A DNA stretch of 36,397 bases from an uncultured Burkholderiales bacterium (GTDB taxonomy: Bacteria; Pseudomonadota; Gammaproteobacteria; Burkholderiales; Burkholderiaceae_C). A program made the translations under genes and the position numbers. Below are positions 10,443-17,514 of this stretch, one piece after another. Position 1 is the first letter of the stretch; every line of letters begins with the position of its first letter. The notes under the pieces are model-generated. The model did no database searches. It was not told the origin of the DNA and was given only the letters and a program-made list of their open reading frames with translations. Location of the stretch: contig CAIOTD010000035.1 in NCBI GenBank assembly GCA_903861115.1, positions 1 through 36,397 of the forward strand. The letters run 5' to 3'.

Positions 10443-11359
10443 GCCCCCTCGCGGATTTGTCGACCCGTCAGCTTTAAAAACAAGTCCTCTAAATTAGAGG
10501 GTCGATGAAAACTCCTCACTTGGCCCATCTGCGACAAGGCCTTGTTCAAATCAGCAGGCTCATCGGCATAAAAAAACAAAGTCTCACCACTTTGCTCAAC
10601 CCTGAGGGCCATGGGTGTCAGCTCCTGCAGCACACGCTCTTGATCAAAGACACCATACACTTCCACCACTGATTTCTCTAAATGCTCAGCAATCAAGGCC
10701 TTGGGCGCCCCTTCAGTGATCTTTCGACCTTGATCGATGACGATCAATCGATCACACAGCCGCTCTGCCTCATCCATAAAATGTGTTGTCAAAAGGATGG
10801 ATTTGCCCGCTCTCACCAAGGTCTGTAGCCGCTCCCACATCAAATGCCTGGCTTGGGGATCCAAGCCCGTGGTCGGCTCGTCGAGCAACAACAGGGCAGG
10901 ATCGTTGACCAAAGCCCTGGCCAAACTCAAGCGTCGTTTCATGCCGCCCGACAACGCGCCGGGACGATCATTGGCCTTGTTGCTCAAAGCGGCAAATTCC
11001 AGAAGTTGTGGAATTTTTTCTTTCAGGTAAGCCTCCTTGAGCCCAAAATAACGACCATAGACTCGCAAATTTTCTGCGCAGGTGAAATCCGGATCTAGGG
11101 TATCGAATTGACTCACCACGCCCAGATGGGCCTTGATGCTCAACGCATCCTTGGGCATCTCCTGATCAAAGGCCAAAATGCGCCCCTCATCCGGCGCAAT
11201 CAGACCCAAACACATTTTGAGCGTGGTCGTTTTTCCTGCTCCATTGGGCCCAATGAGACCCAAACACTCACCAGGATAAATATCAAAGGACAGACCATTG
11301 ACCACCCGCTGAGCCGAATAACTCTTGGCCAAATTTTCGCAGCTCAATAATGCTTTCAT
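10439..11359 (-). CDS. ABC transporter ATP-binding protein, NodI-like
   Basis: The 306-residue cytoplasmic ATPase energises the adjacent ABC-2 permease. Walker A is GPNGAGKT (37-44), the ABC signature is LSGGM (136-140) in LSGGMKRRLSLARAL, Walker B is LLLLDEP (156-162), and the switch histidine is His193 (TTHFM). The segment VVSQFDTLDPDFTCAENL and LDPQARHLMWERL strongly resemble NodI, and the length is the same as NodI. The start is ATG at 11359. hprK ends 80 bp upstream on the same strand, so read-through from hprK is possible. A GC-rich stem (CGGGCG...CGCCCG) lies between them but has no strong T-run. Confidence 0.93.
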   Translation of the reverse strand: MKALLSCENLAKSYSAQRVVNGLSFDIYPGECLGLIGPNGAGKTTTLKMCLGLIAPDEGRILAFDQEMPKDALSIKAHLGVVSQFDTLDPDFTCAENLRVYGRYFGLKEAYLKEKIPQLLEFAALSNKANDRPGALSGGMKRRLSLARALVNDPALLLLDEPTTGLDPQARHLMWERLQTLVRAGKSILLTTHFMDEAERLCDRLIVIDQGRKITEGAPKALIAEHLEKSVVEVYGVFDQERVLQELTPMALRVEQSGETLFFYADEPADLNKALSQMGQVRSFHRPSNLEDLFLKLTGRQIREGA

Positions 11360-11439
11360 TTTTTTCTTTATCTGGCTTTGAAGGACTTTAAAGGAGCGCG
11401 GGCGCTTGGACCACGCCCGGCAAGGACACCGTGTTCAAG

Positions 11440-12396
11440 CTAGGACGGCGTGTTTTGTATCATGGCGTTTCGATGCCTAGAAATGAAGTCATCGTAAGTG
11501 TTGATGCCTCGCAACTGCAAAATTGTGTTCCTAACAGCCGCCTCCACCAACACCGCAATGTTTCGACCCGCAACCACTTGGATGACCACCTTGCGCACGG
11601 CAATGCCCAACACGTCCTGGGTCAATGGCTCATGGGGCAACCGGTCATAATCCCTCTCCAAGGTCTCACGTCTGACCAAATGAACAATGAGCTTGAGCCT
11701 CATTTTTCGCCTGACAGCCGTTTCTCCAAAGATGGCTCGGATGTCCAATAAGCCAATGCCCCGCACTTCCAGTAAATTTTGCAGCAACTCTGGACAACGA
11801 CCTTCAATGGTGTTTTGATTGATGCGAAACAAATCAACCGCATCATCGGCCACCAAGCCATTGCCTCGAGAAATCAACTCCAGACCCAACTCACTTTTCC
11901 CCAAGCCAGACTCGCCGGTGATCATGACCCCCAAGCCTAAAATATCCATGAACACACCGTGCATGGTGGTTCTGTCGGCAAAATGCTTGGACAAATAGGC
12001 CCTTAGGACGTCAATCACATACGCCGAAGGCTCCTTGGTCAGAAAAAGCGGGATTTGGGCGTTGTCGCACAAGGCCACCAAACGATCCGGGGCTTTTTGC
12101 CCATCGGCCAACACCAGCATTGGCGGCTTGAGCGTCACAATCCGACCCACCCGTCTTTCACAGTCCTCTTGGGTGGCATTCGTCAAATAACTGATCTCCC
12201 TCTCTCCCAAGAGTTGGAGCCGATACGGATGGATGTAGTTCAAATACCCGACCAAATCCGCCCCTGAGCGAGCTTGCCTGACCATGACCTCATCAAAGCG
12301 GCGGTCTGATGCATTCAAACCTGCGACCCACTGCCAATCCAACTTTTCTTTAAAGTCCTTGAACAACTCAACGGCACTGACAACGGTGGGCTTCAT
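11440..12396 (-). CDS. hprK: HPr kinase/phosphorylase
   Basis: HprK phosphorylates or dephosphorylates HPr on its regulatory serine, and in proteobacteria it works with the partial nitrogen-type PTS. The 318 residues show the N-terminal HprK domain and the C-terminal kinase domain. The latter has the P-loop GESGLGKS (161-168) and the family signature [18 protein letters not shown] (about 208-225). Length matches the family. The start is ATG at 12396. ptsN ends 32 bp upstream on the same strand, so ptsN-hprK is probably one unit. HPr and enzyme I genes are not in the window. Confidence 0.97.
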   Translation of the reverse strand: MKPTVVSAVELFKDFKEKLDWQWVAGLNASDRRFDEVMVRQARSGADLVGYLNYIHPYRLQLLGEREISYLTNATQEDCERRVGRIVTLKPPMLVLADGQKAPDRLVALCDNAQIPLFLTKEPSAYVIDVLRAYLSKHFADRTTMHGVFMDILGLGVMITGESGLGKSELGLELISRGNGLVADDAVDLFRINQNTIEGRCPELLQNLLEVRGIGLLDIRAIFGETAVRRKMRLKLIVHLVRRETLERDYDRLPHEPLTQDVLGIAVRKVVIQVVAGRNIAVLVEAAVRNTILQLRGINTYDDFISRHRNAMIQNTPS

Positions 12397-12428
12397 CTTG
12401 CATCCTCAAAGAAGGTATTTCGGGGAAC

Positions 12429-12896
12429 TTAAGTGACCAGACTGAGACTGCCTTGAACAATTTTGGCATGCAACTCTTGCGCATCTTTGGCCGACAAAAG
12501 CCCATCACGGATTGCGCTCTGGCTGAGCAAACTGGCGATGTTTGACAAAATCTCCAAATGCCTTTGCGTAGAAGCCTCCGGCACCAGCAAAAAAAACAAC
12601 AACTTGACGGGCAACTCATCGGGCGCATCAAAACCTATTGGACTGGCCAATAAAAAAGCGGCCAACATTGGCGTCTTGAGGCCCTTGATTCGACCATGTG
12701 GAATGGCCACGCTGTGGCCTAAACCGGTTGAGCCAAGTCTTTCGCGGGCAAACAGACTGTCGGCGACACTCGCGCGTGACAGACCGTGCAACTCCTCGAA
12801 CAACAAACCCGCCTCCTCAAAGGCGCGTTTTTTACTGGTGATCTCCAAACCCACACGAATATGGGTGAGAGGGAGCAAGGTGGGGAGTCGATTCAT
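12429..12896 (-). CDS. ptsN: PTS IIA-like nitrogen regulatory protein PtsN
   Basis: PtsN (EIIA-Ntr) is the terminal phosphoryl acceptor of the nitrogen PTS, a regulatory branch that does not carry sugar. The 155 residues form one EIIA domain of the mannitol/Ntr class. The active-site His67 lies in LGHSVAIPHGRI, and SLFARERLGSTGLG precedes it. The start is ATG at 12896, and no Shine-Dalgarno is evident. A CATAAT -10-like hexamer sits so close (12908-12913, minus strand) that the transcript could be almost leaderless. It is followed by hprK; the upstream gene hpf is separated by a clear intrinsic terminator. Confidence 0.95.
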   Translation of the reverse strand: MNRLPTLLPLTHIRVGLEITSKKRAFEEAGLLFEELHGLSRASVADSLFARERLGSTGLGHSVAIPHGRIKGLKTPMLAAFLLASPIGFDAPDELPVKLLFFLLVPEASTQRHLEILSNIASLLSQSAIRDGLLSAKDAQELHAKIVQGSLSLVT

Positions 12897-12907
12897 AATG
12901 GCGTCAC

Positions 12908-12936
12908 ATTATGCATCTTTCAAAGAAGAACTTAAA
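12908..12936 (-). promoter_or_regulatory. Possible ptsN-hprK promoter
   Basis: On the minus strand a TTTAAG hexamer and a CATAAT hexamer are separated by 17 nt. The -10 is a 5/6 match to TATAAT and the -35 is weak (3/6). The likely start site falls only about 5 nt before the ptsN ATG at 12896. It is needed because the upstream hpf unit ends at an intrinsic terminator, but it has no support beyond pattern. Confidence 0.35.
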
Positions 12937-13092
12937 GCTTGTGCACAGAACATTTGTTTTTTTTCAACCACAGCACCCTCCTTGCAGCGCCGCCTATCGA
13001 TGCGATGACAGGTCCTCCCCTCTAGCGCCTAAGACTTGGCATTTTGGCGAGTGTCGAGCGCATGCCACGATCAGCGCACGCGCTCTGGGCAC

Positions 13093-13134
13093 AAAAAAGG
13101 CGTGAGAAGGTGTTTTTCGCACCTCACTCACGCC
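13093..13134 (-). terminator. Intrinsic terminator of hpf
   Basis: On the minus strand the arm GGCGTGAG pairs with CTCACGCC (8 bp), with a second GGTG/CACC stem inside. The structure is followed directly by six T residues (13098-13093). It lies 27 bp past the hpf stop codon and separates hpf from ptsN-hprK, which are usually co-transcribed in proteobacteria. Confidence 0.85.
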
Positions 13135-13160
13135 GACTCCCCTACGGGAAGCTTACGCTT

Positions 13161-13496
13161 TCAATGAAAAACCATGGTTCTTTTGTTTTGTGACTGATGG
13201 TTTTGCACTCGACCCTTGTGCTTGCCCACTTGGCGATCCAATTTGTCGACCAAATCATCCACGGCCGCATACAAGTCTTCGTGTTCACTTTGCGCAAACA
13301 GGTCCCCTCCGGGCACATGGATGTTGCACTCCGCAACTTGCCTGCGCTCTTTCTCTTTCTTGTTCTCTACGCTTAACAACACTTTGACATCCACGACTTG
13401 ATCAAAATGCTTGATCACGCGCTCTAATTTTTGCGCCACGTAGTTGTGCAGTGCAGGTGTGACTTCTAGATGATGACCGCTGATCGTTAAATTCAT
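13161..13496 (-). CDS. hpf: Ribosome hibernation promoting factor (short HPF / sigma-54 modulation protein)
   Basis: HPF binds the 30S subunit in stationary phase and promotes inactive ribosome dimers. The 111-residue protein has the N-terminal [32 protein letters not shown] and the later [26 protein letters not shown], which are the conserved parts of the S30AE/HPF fold. The length is that of the short form. The ATG at 13496 has a perfect AGGAGG seven nt upstream. It has its own promoter and terminator, so it is expressed apart from ptsN. The usual upstream neighbour rpoN is absent; corA lies divergently instead. Confidence 0.95.
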   Translation of the reverse strand: MNLTISGHHLEVTPALHNYVAQKLERVIKHFDQVVDVKVLLSVENKKEKERRQVAECNIHVPGGDLFAQSEHEDLYAAVDDLVDKLDRQVGKHKGRVQNHQSQNKRTMVFH

Positions 13497-13497
13497 A

Positions 13498-13582
13498 TGT
13501 AGCCTCCTATGGCCTTATGGTTGGTTAACACAGTTCTCTTGTCCGTCTTGCGCTTGTGCGAGCCCGTTGGGTGTAGCCTCCT
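13498..13582 (-). repeat. Duplicated 11-nt ribosome-binding-site-like sequence in the hpf leader
   Basis: The 11-mer AGGAGGCTACA (minus strand) occurs twice in the leader. The copy at 13498-13508 is the hpf ribosome binding site, and an identical copy lies at 13572-13582, just inside the predicted transcript start. No start codon follows the upstream copy at proper spacing. It may be a partial duplication or a decoy ribosome site. Confidence 0.6.
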
Positions 13583-13599
13583 CGCTGGCCCGCAACCCC

Positions 13600-13628
13600 A
13601 CTATGCGCTTTTTCACCATCAATTGCAA
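13600..13628 (-). promoter_or_regulatory. Predicted sigma-70 promoter of hpf
   Basis: The minus strand reads TTGCAA, 17 nt, CATAGT. Each hexamer matches the consensus at 4 of 6 positions with optimal spacing. It would give a leader of about 95 nt. A perfect 7-bp inverted repeat (TCACCTT, 4 nt, AAGGTGA) at 13636-13653 lies just upstream of the -35 and could bind a regulator. Confidence 0.45.
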
Positions 13629-13960
13629 TGGCTTTTCACCTTAATGAAGGTGACTTCTCGCGTCAACCTTGCAAACGAAGGTTTTACAATCCCTCCCTGA
13701 ATTTTGCATGCACGCCCTTTCTTGAAATTACGTGCCCATGAGGGATGGTGTTTTTTCGAGTGCAATGCGATAATCCGAGGAGTTCAACTCTGGAGTTTTG
13801 TCTCTTGGAAACCGCCTCTATTTTGGGGGTTGCATCACTTTGATCTCACGGCACTGGGCGCACAAACGTTTTTTGTGAAGCTCAAACCCACAGAGCGTCG
13901 CGATGGAACCTCCTCGTCCTTCACTTCGACTCTTTTGGGTTTTTATCTAGAGTAATTGCC

Positions 13961-14947
13961 ATGCTCAATATTTTTACGCTGGCCAACGGCCGCTTGTTTC
14001 AAGAGGAAATTGAATCCCTTGAAGAACTCTCCAAGTTCCACCCCATATGGGTGGATCTTGAGTCTCCAACGCTTGATGAAAAACGCTGGATCAAACAGTA
14101 CTATGGACTTCAAATTCCAGAAGATGCCATGGACGAAGACATTGAGGAGTCCGCCAGGTTTTACGAGGAAGACAATGGCGAGTTGCACATTCGAAGCGAC
14201 TTTTTAATCGCCGATGAAGACGAACCAAGATCTGTTCGTGTCGCGTTTATTTTGAACCAGCACAACCAAGCACTCAAGAGCAAAGGTGTTTTGTTCTCCA
14301 TTCACGACGAAGATGTGCCAGTTTTTAGACTTCTTCGGCTTAGAGCTCGCAGAGCCCCTGGACTCATTGAGGACGCGAAAGAAGTGCTGCTCAAACTCTA
14401 CGACGCTGACGCCGAATATTCGGCCGACACGCTTGAAAACATTTACGACCAATTGGAGAAAGCCGGCAAGCTTGTTTTGTCGGAAGACGTCACTGACGCC
14501 TTGGCGGGTGAGGTGCTAGGCGCCATTGCTAGACAAGAAGATTTGAACGGACGAATCCGACGAAACGTCATGGACACCAGGCGTGCGGTGAGTTTCATGA
14601 TGCGCTCTAAAATGCTCAGCCCGGCTCAATTTGAAGAGGCCAGGCAAATTTTGCGAGACATTGAGTCGCTAGACAATCACACGGCTTTTTTGTTCGACAA
14701 AATCAACTTTTTGATGGATGCCACCGTTGGTTTTATCAATATCAATCAAAATAAAATCATCAAAATCTTCTCTGTGGCCTCGGTCGCCTTGTTGCCTCCA
14801 ACCTTGATTGCCAGTATCTACGGCATGAATTTTCAATTCATGCCTGAACTCAATGCAAGCTGGGGCTACCCTTATGCCATCGTGTTGATGATTGCCAGCG
14901 CTTTGGTGCCGATGTGGTACTTTAGACGACGCGGTTGGCTGGCTTGA
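13961..14947 (+). CDS. corA: Magnesium/cobalt channel CorA
   Basis: CorA is a homopentameric inner-membrane channel for Mg2+ (also Co2+ and Ni2+). The 328-residue protein has a long acidic cytoplasmic domain and two C-terminal helices. The signature YGMNFQFMPEL has GMN at 288-290 just after the first transmembrane helix, and WGYPYAIVLMIASALVPMWYFRRRGWL forms the second helix and basic tail. Length and layout match the family. The ATG at 13961 has a weak AGAG upstream. It converges with mtn, with only 3 bp between stop codons, and no terminator fits between them. Confidence 0.96.
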   Translation: MLNIFTLANGRLFQEEIESLEELSKFHPIWVDLESPTLDEKRWIKQYYGLQIPEDAMDEDIEESARFYEEDNGELHIRSDFLIADEDEPRSVRVAFILNQHNQALKSKGVLFSIHDEDVPVFRLLRLRARRAPGLIEDAKEVLLKLYDADAEYSADTLENIYDQLEKAGKLVLSEDVTDALAGEVLGAIARQEDLNGRIRRNVMDTRRAVSFMMRSKMLSPAQFEEARQILRDIESLDNHTAFLFDKINFLMDATVGFININQNKIIKIFSVASVALLPPTLIASIYGMNFQFMPELNASWGYPYAIVLMIASALVPMWYFRRRGWLA

Positions 14948-14950
14948 CGC

Positions 14951-15778
14951 TCAGTGAGCCGCCGCTCTGAGGCCGATGAACGCTTCAATGACATGGGCGC
15001 CAAAGGGCGCCGCAACCGTTTGGATGAATTTTTCAAAGTCCAAGTGTGCAGTGTCATTGGCCTTGTCTGAAATGATGCGAAAAGCAGCAAAGGGCACACC
15101 ATAGTCATCGCAGACTTGTGCAACGGCTGCACACTCCATCTCCACGGCCAAGGCCTGGGGCAGACTCAATTTAAGCGCCTCACTTTTCTTGGCGCTTGAA
15201 ATAAATTGATCGCCACTCAAAATCAAGCCCTCATGCAAACCAATCTCTTTGTTCTTCAGGCCCAAATGATCCCACATGCCTTGAATCTGCATGTTCGCGC
15301 GTATTTCCTGCTGGCATTGGATTGCGGCAGACTTGAGCGCCTGCGTTAAAAGTTCATCGGTCGCAAAAAAACTCTTTTGCGTCAGCGGAATTTGATATTT
15401 GGGAAACAAGGGAGAGGCATCCATGTCGTGCTGTAAAAGCTCAGTTGCAATCACCACATCCCCCACTTGAACGCGATCATCCAGCGAGCCCGCCACCCCA
15501 GAAAACACAAGTTGCGTGGCGCCAAAGTGTTCGATCAAACACGAGGCCGTTGTCGCCGCGGCCACCTTTCCTATGCGAGACAAAACGGCCACAACGGATT
15601 GACCCATCCATTGTGCTTGCCAATAGGTTCGAGAGCCGACTTCTACAGGCGTTGCTTGCAGCCGCTCTAAAATACAAGAGAGTTCTTCTTGCATGGCGCT
15701 CATGAGCGCCAATGTTGGCTTGCCGCTCTTACTCAATCGCTTTGACCATTTCTTCAACCACTTTTTTGGCATCGCCAA
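14951..15778 (-). CDS. mtnN: 5'-methylthioadenosine/S-adenosylhomocysteine nucleosidase
   Basis: This nucleosidase removes adenine from methylthioadenosine and S-adenosylhomocysteine, recycling products of methylation and polyamine synthesis. Family marks are LALMSAMQEEL (catalytic Glu near the N-terminus), VFSGVAGSLDDRVQVGDVVIA, the LSGDQFISS segment, AVEMECAAVAQVCDDYGVPF and the catalytic aspartate in RIISDKANDTAH. The start is uncertain. The ATG at 15778 would overlap pntB by 50 bp and add a Lys/Trp-rich leader with no counterpart in the family. A TTG at 15736 overlapping the pntB stop (TTGAGTAA) would give the usual length of about 260. It probably belongs to the pnt transcript. Confidence 0.92.
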   Translation of the reverse strand: MAMPKKWLKKWSKRLSKSGKPTLALMSAMQEELSCILERLQATPVEVGSRTYWQAQWMGQSVVAVLSRIGKVAAATTASCLIEHFGATQLVFSGVAGSLDDRVQVGDVVIATELLQHDMDASPLFPKYQIPLTQKSFFATDELLTQALKSAAIQCQQEIRANMQIQGMWDHLGLKNKEIGLHEGLILSGDQFISSAKKSEALKLSLPQALAVEMECAAVAQVCDDYGVPFAAFRIISDKANDTAHLDFEKFIQTVAAPFGAHVIEAFIGLRAAAH

Positions 15779-17192
15779 AAACCATCATGGTCTTGTCCAT
15801 GTAGAAAAGCTCATTGTCCAAGCCCGCGTAACCTGCGGCCATCGATCGTTTGTTGACAATGATGGTCTTGGCCTTGTAGGCCTCCAAAATGGGCATGCCA
15901 AAAATGGGACTGCCTTTGACCATTGCAGCTGGATTGACCACGTCATTGGCGCCCAAAATAATCGCCACATCGACTTGTCCAAATTCACCGTTGATATCGT
16001 CCATCTCAAACACCTGGTCATAAGGCACCTCGGCCTCTGCGAGCAATACATTCATGTGCCCAGGCATCCGGCCCGCCACAGGATGTATGGCGTACTTCAC
16101 TTGAATGCCTTTTTCCGTGAGTTTGTCTGCCATTTCTTTGACGGCATGCTGAGCACGCGCCACGGCCAAACCGTAACCGGGCACAATCACCACACTTTGC
16201 GCATGGCCCAGTACAAATGCTGCATCATCTGCGCTGCCTGTCTTGACGTTGCGCTGCACCTGCGCGCCAGAAACTTGAGCGGCCGCGTCACCCCCAAAGC
16301 CCCCCAAGATCACATTGAGAAAAGAGCGGTTCATGGCCTTGCACATGATGTAGCTCAAAATCGCACCCGAGCTGCCCACGAGGGACCCCGCGATGATCAA
16401 CATGGAATTGTTCAATGAAAAGCCAATGCCCGCTGCCGCCCATCCCGAATAACTATTGAGCATGGAGACCACCACAGGCATATCCGCACCTCCTATGGGG
16501 ATGATGATCAACACACCCAACACAAAGGCCAACGCCAACATGACCAAAAAGACACTCCACTCTCCCTGGGCCATAAAGGCCAAGCCCAGACCCAGACAAG
16601 AGAGACCTAGAACCAAATTCAAGTAATGTTGCCCAAAAAAGCTCACTGGGGCACCTTGAAAAAGCCTGAATTTGTATTTGCCAGAAAGTTTGCCAAAGGC
16701 AATCACCGAACCACTGAACGTGATTGCACCAATTGCCGCCCCCAAGAAAAGCTCCAAACGGTTGCCCAGAGGGATGGCGTCTCCTGCATGAGCAACAATC
16801 TGAAAAGCTTGGGGCTCAGCCACCGCTGCGATAGCGATGAACACAGCAGCCAAGCCGATCATGCTGTGCATGAAGGCCACCAATTCTGGCATTTTCGTCA
16901 TCTCGACTCTTTGCGCCATGATCGCCCCGGCCGTTCCACCCAGCAACAAGCCCAGCAGCACATGACCAAGACCCGTCCATGCGCCAGGCAAGCTCTCGCT
17001 CACAGACAGCCCTTCAATGGGCTGCGCCAATTTGTAGATCAATGCCGCGGTCGTCAAAATGGCCAAGCCCATCCCCAACATGCCAAAGAGATTGCCACGA
17101 ATGGAGGTCTTTGGATGGCTCAAACCCTTGAGCGCTTGAATGAAACATATGCTGGCAATCAAATACAAGAGAGTCACTAAATTCATGCTCAT
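15729..17192 (-). CDS. pntB: NAD(P) transhydrogenase subunit beta
   Basis: PntB provides the NADP(H)-binding domain III and most of the membrane domain of the proton-translocating transhydrogenase, which makes NADPH from NADH using the proton gradient. The 487-residue protein has several N-terminal helices, then GGADMPVVVSMLNSYSGWAAA. The nucleotide domain shows VIVPGYGLAVARAQHAV, GRMPGHMNVLLAEAEVPYD, ILGANDVVNPAA and KRSMAAGYAG. All are standard PntB signatures. The ATG at 17192 overlaps the pntAb stop (ATGA), with a purine-rich ribosome site; a second ATG at 17186 is possible. Confidence 0.98.
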   Translation of the reverse strand: MSMNLVTLLYLIASICFIQALKGLSHPKTSIRGNLFGMLGMGLAILTTAALIYKLAQPIEGLSVSESLPGAWTGLGHVLLGLLLGGTAGAIMAQRVEMTKMPELVAFMHSMIGLAAVFIAIAAVAEPQAFQIVAHAGDAIPLGNRLELFLGAAIGAITFSGSVIAFGKLSGKYKFRLFQGAPVSFFGQHYLNLVLGLSCLGLGLAFMAQGEWSVFLVMLALAFVLGVLIIIPIGGADMPVVVSMLNSYSGWAAAGIGFSLNNSMLIIAGSLVGSSGAILSYIMCKAMNRSFLNVILGGFGGDAAAQVSGAQVQRNVKTGSADDAAFVLGHAQSVVIVPGYGLAVARAQHAVKEMADKLTEKGIQVKYAIHPVAGRMPGHMNVLLAEAEVPYDQVFEMDDINGEFGQVDVAIILGANDVVNPAAMVKGSPIFGMPILEAYKAKTIIVNKRSMAAGYAGLDNELFYMDKTMMVFGDAKKVVEEMVKAIE

Positions 17193-17512
17193 TTGCGCTC
17201 TCCCAAAGAAGCGCTGGGCTTTTTATCCTTTTTCTTGAACATTTCAAGCATCCTTCTGGTGACCAAAAACCCACCAAATACATTCACCGCTGCCAAGGCA
17301 ACGGCCAATATACCCATGGTTTGTCCGAGTAGGGTTTGTGTGAGCGCTGCAGCCAGCATGGCGCCCACAATGATGATGGCAGACACGGCATTGGTCACCG
17401 CCATCAAAGGCGTGTGCAACGCAGGGGTGACCGTCCATACGACGTGGTAGCCAACGTAAATGGCCAAAACGAAAATAATTAAATTAATCACTGTGGGAGA
17501 GACCATGTCCAT
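17189..17512 (-). CDS. pntAb: NAD(P) transhydrogenase subunit alpha part 2 (membrane part)
   Basis: In many bacteria the alpha subunit is split, and this 107-residue protein is the small membrane part. Three hydrophobic stretches are visible: IINLIIFVLAIYVGYHVVW, AVSAIIIVGAMLAAALTQTL and ILAVALAAVNVFGGFLVTRRML. The tail is basic (EMFKKKDKK). The sequence VTPALHTPLMAVTNAVS is a PntA-II family mark. It lies 2 bp after pntAa and overlaps pntB by 4 bp, so the three are one operon. The ATG is at 17512; an alternative ATG follows two codons later. Confidence 0.96.
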   Translation of the reverse strand: MDMVSPTVINLIIFVLAIYVGYHVVWTVTPALHTPLMAVTNAVSAIIIVGAMLAAALTQTLLGQTMGILAVALAAVNVFGGFLVTRRMLEMFKKKDKKPSASLGERK

Positions 17513-17514
17513 TT

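Larger units (their letters stand above)
13497..13960. other. 464-bp intergenic region between divergent hpf and corA
   Basis: This is the only gap over 300 bp. The left half holds the hpf leader, promoter and an inverted repeat. The right half would carry the corA promoter: a GATAAT -10-like hexamer lies near 13770, but no good -35 is seen. An 83-codon frame (13704-13955) ends 5 bp before corA, with no visible ribosome site and a composition that does not look coding. I regard it as chance, or at most a leader. No tRNA, repeat array or known riboswitch was recognised. Confidence 0.5.

Noticed and set aside
9675-11359. Nodulation genes nodI/nodJ
   Set aside because: Sequence resemblance is strong, but NodI/NodJ-like exporters are general in Burkholderiales and there is no nodABC context, so no nod symbol is given.
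13509-13700. 63-codon plus-strand frame upstream of corA
   Set aside because: It covers the minus-strand hpf leader and promoter and has no ribosome site.
15693-16418. 241-codon plus-strand open frame opposite pntB/mtnN
   Set aside because: His/Arg-rich shadow of a well-identified gene, with no ribosome site and no family resemblance.
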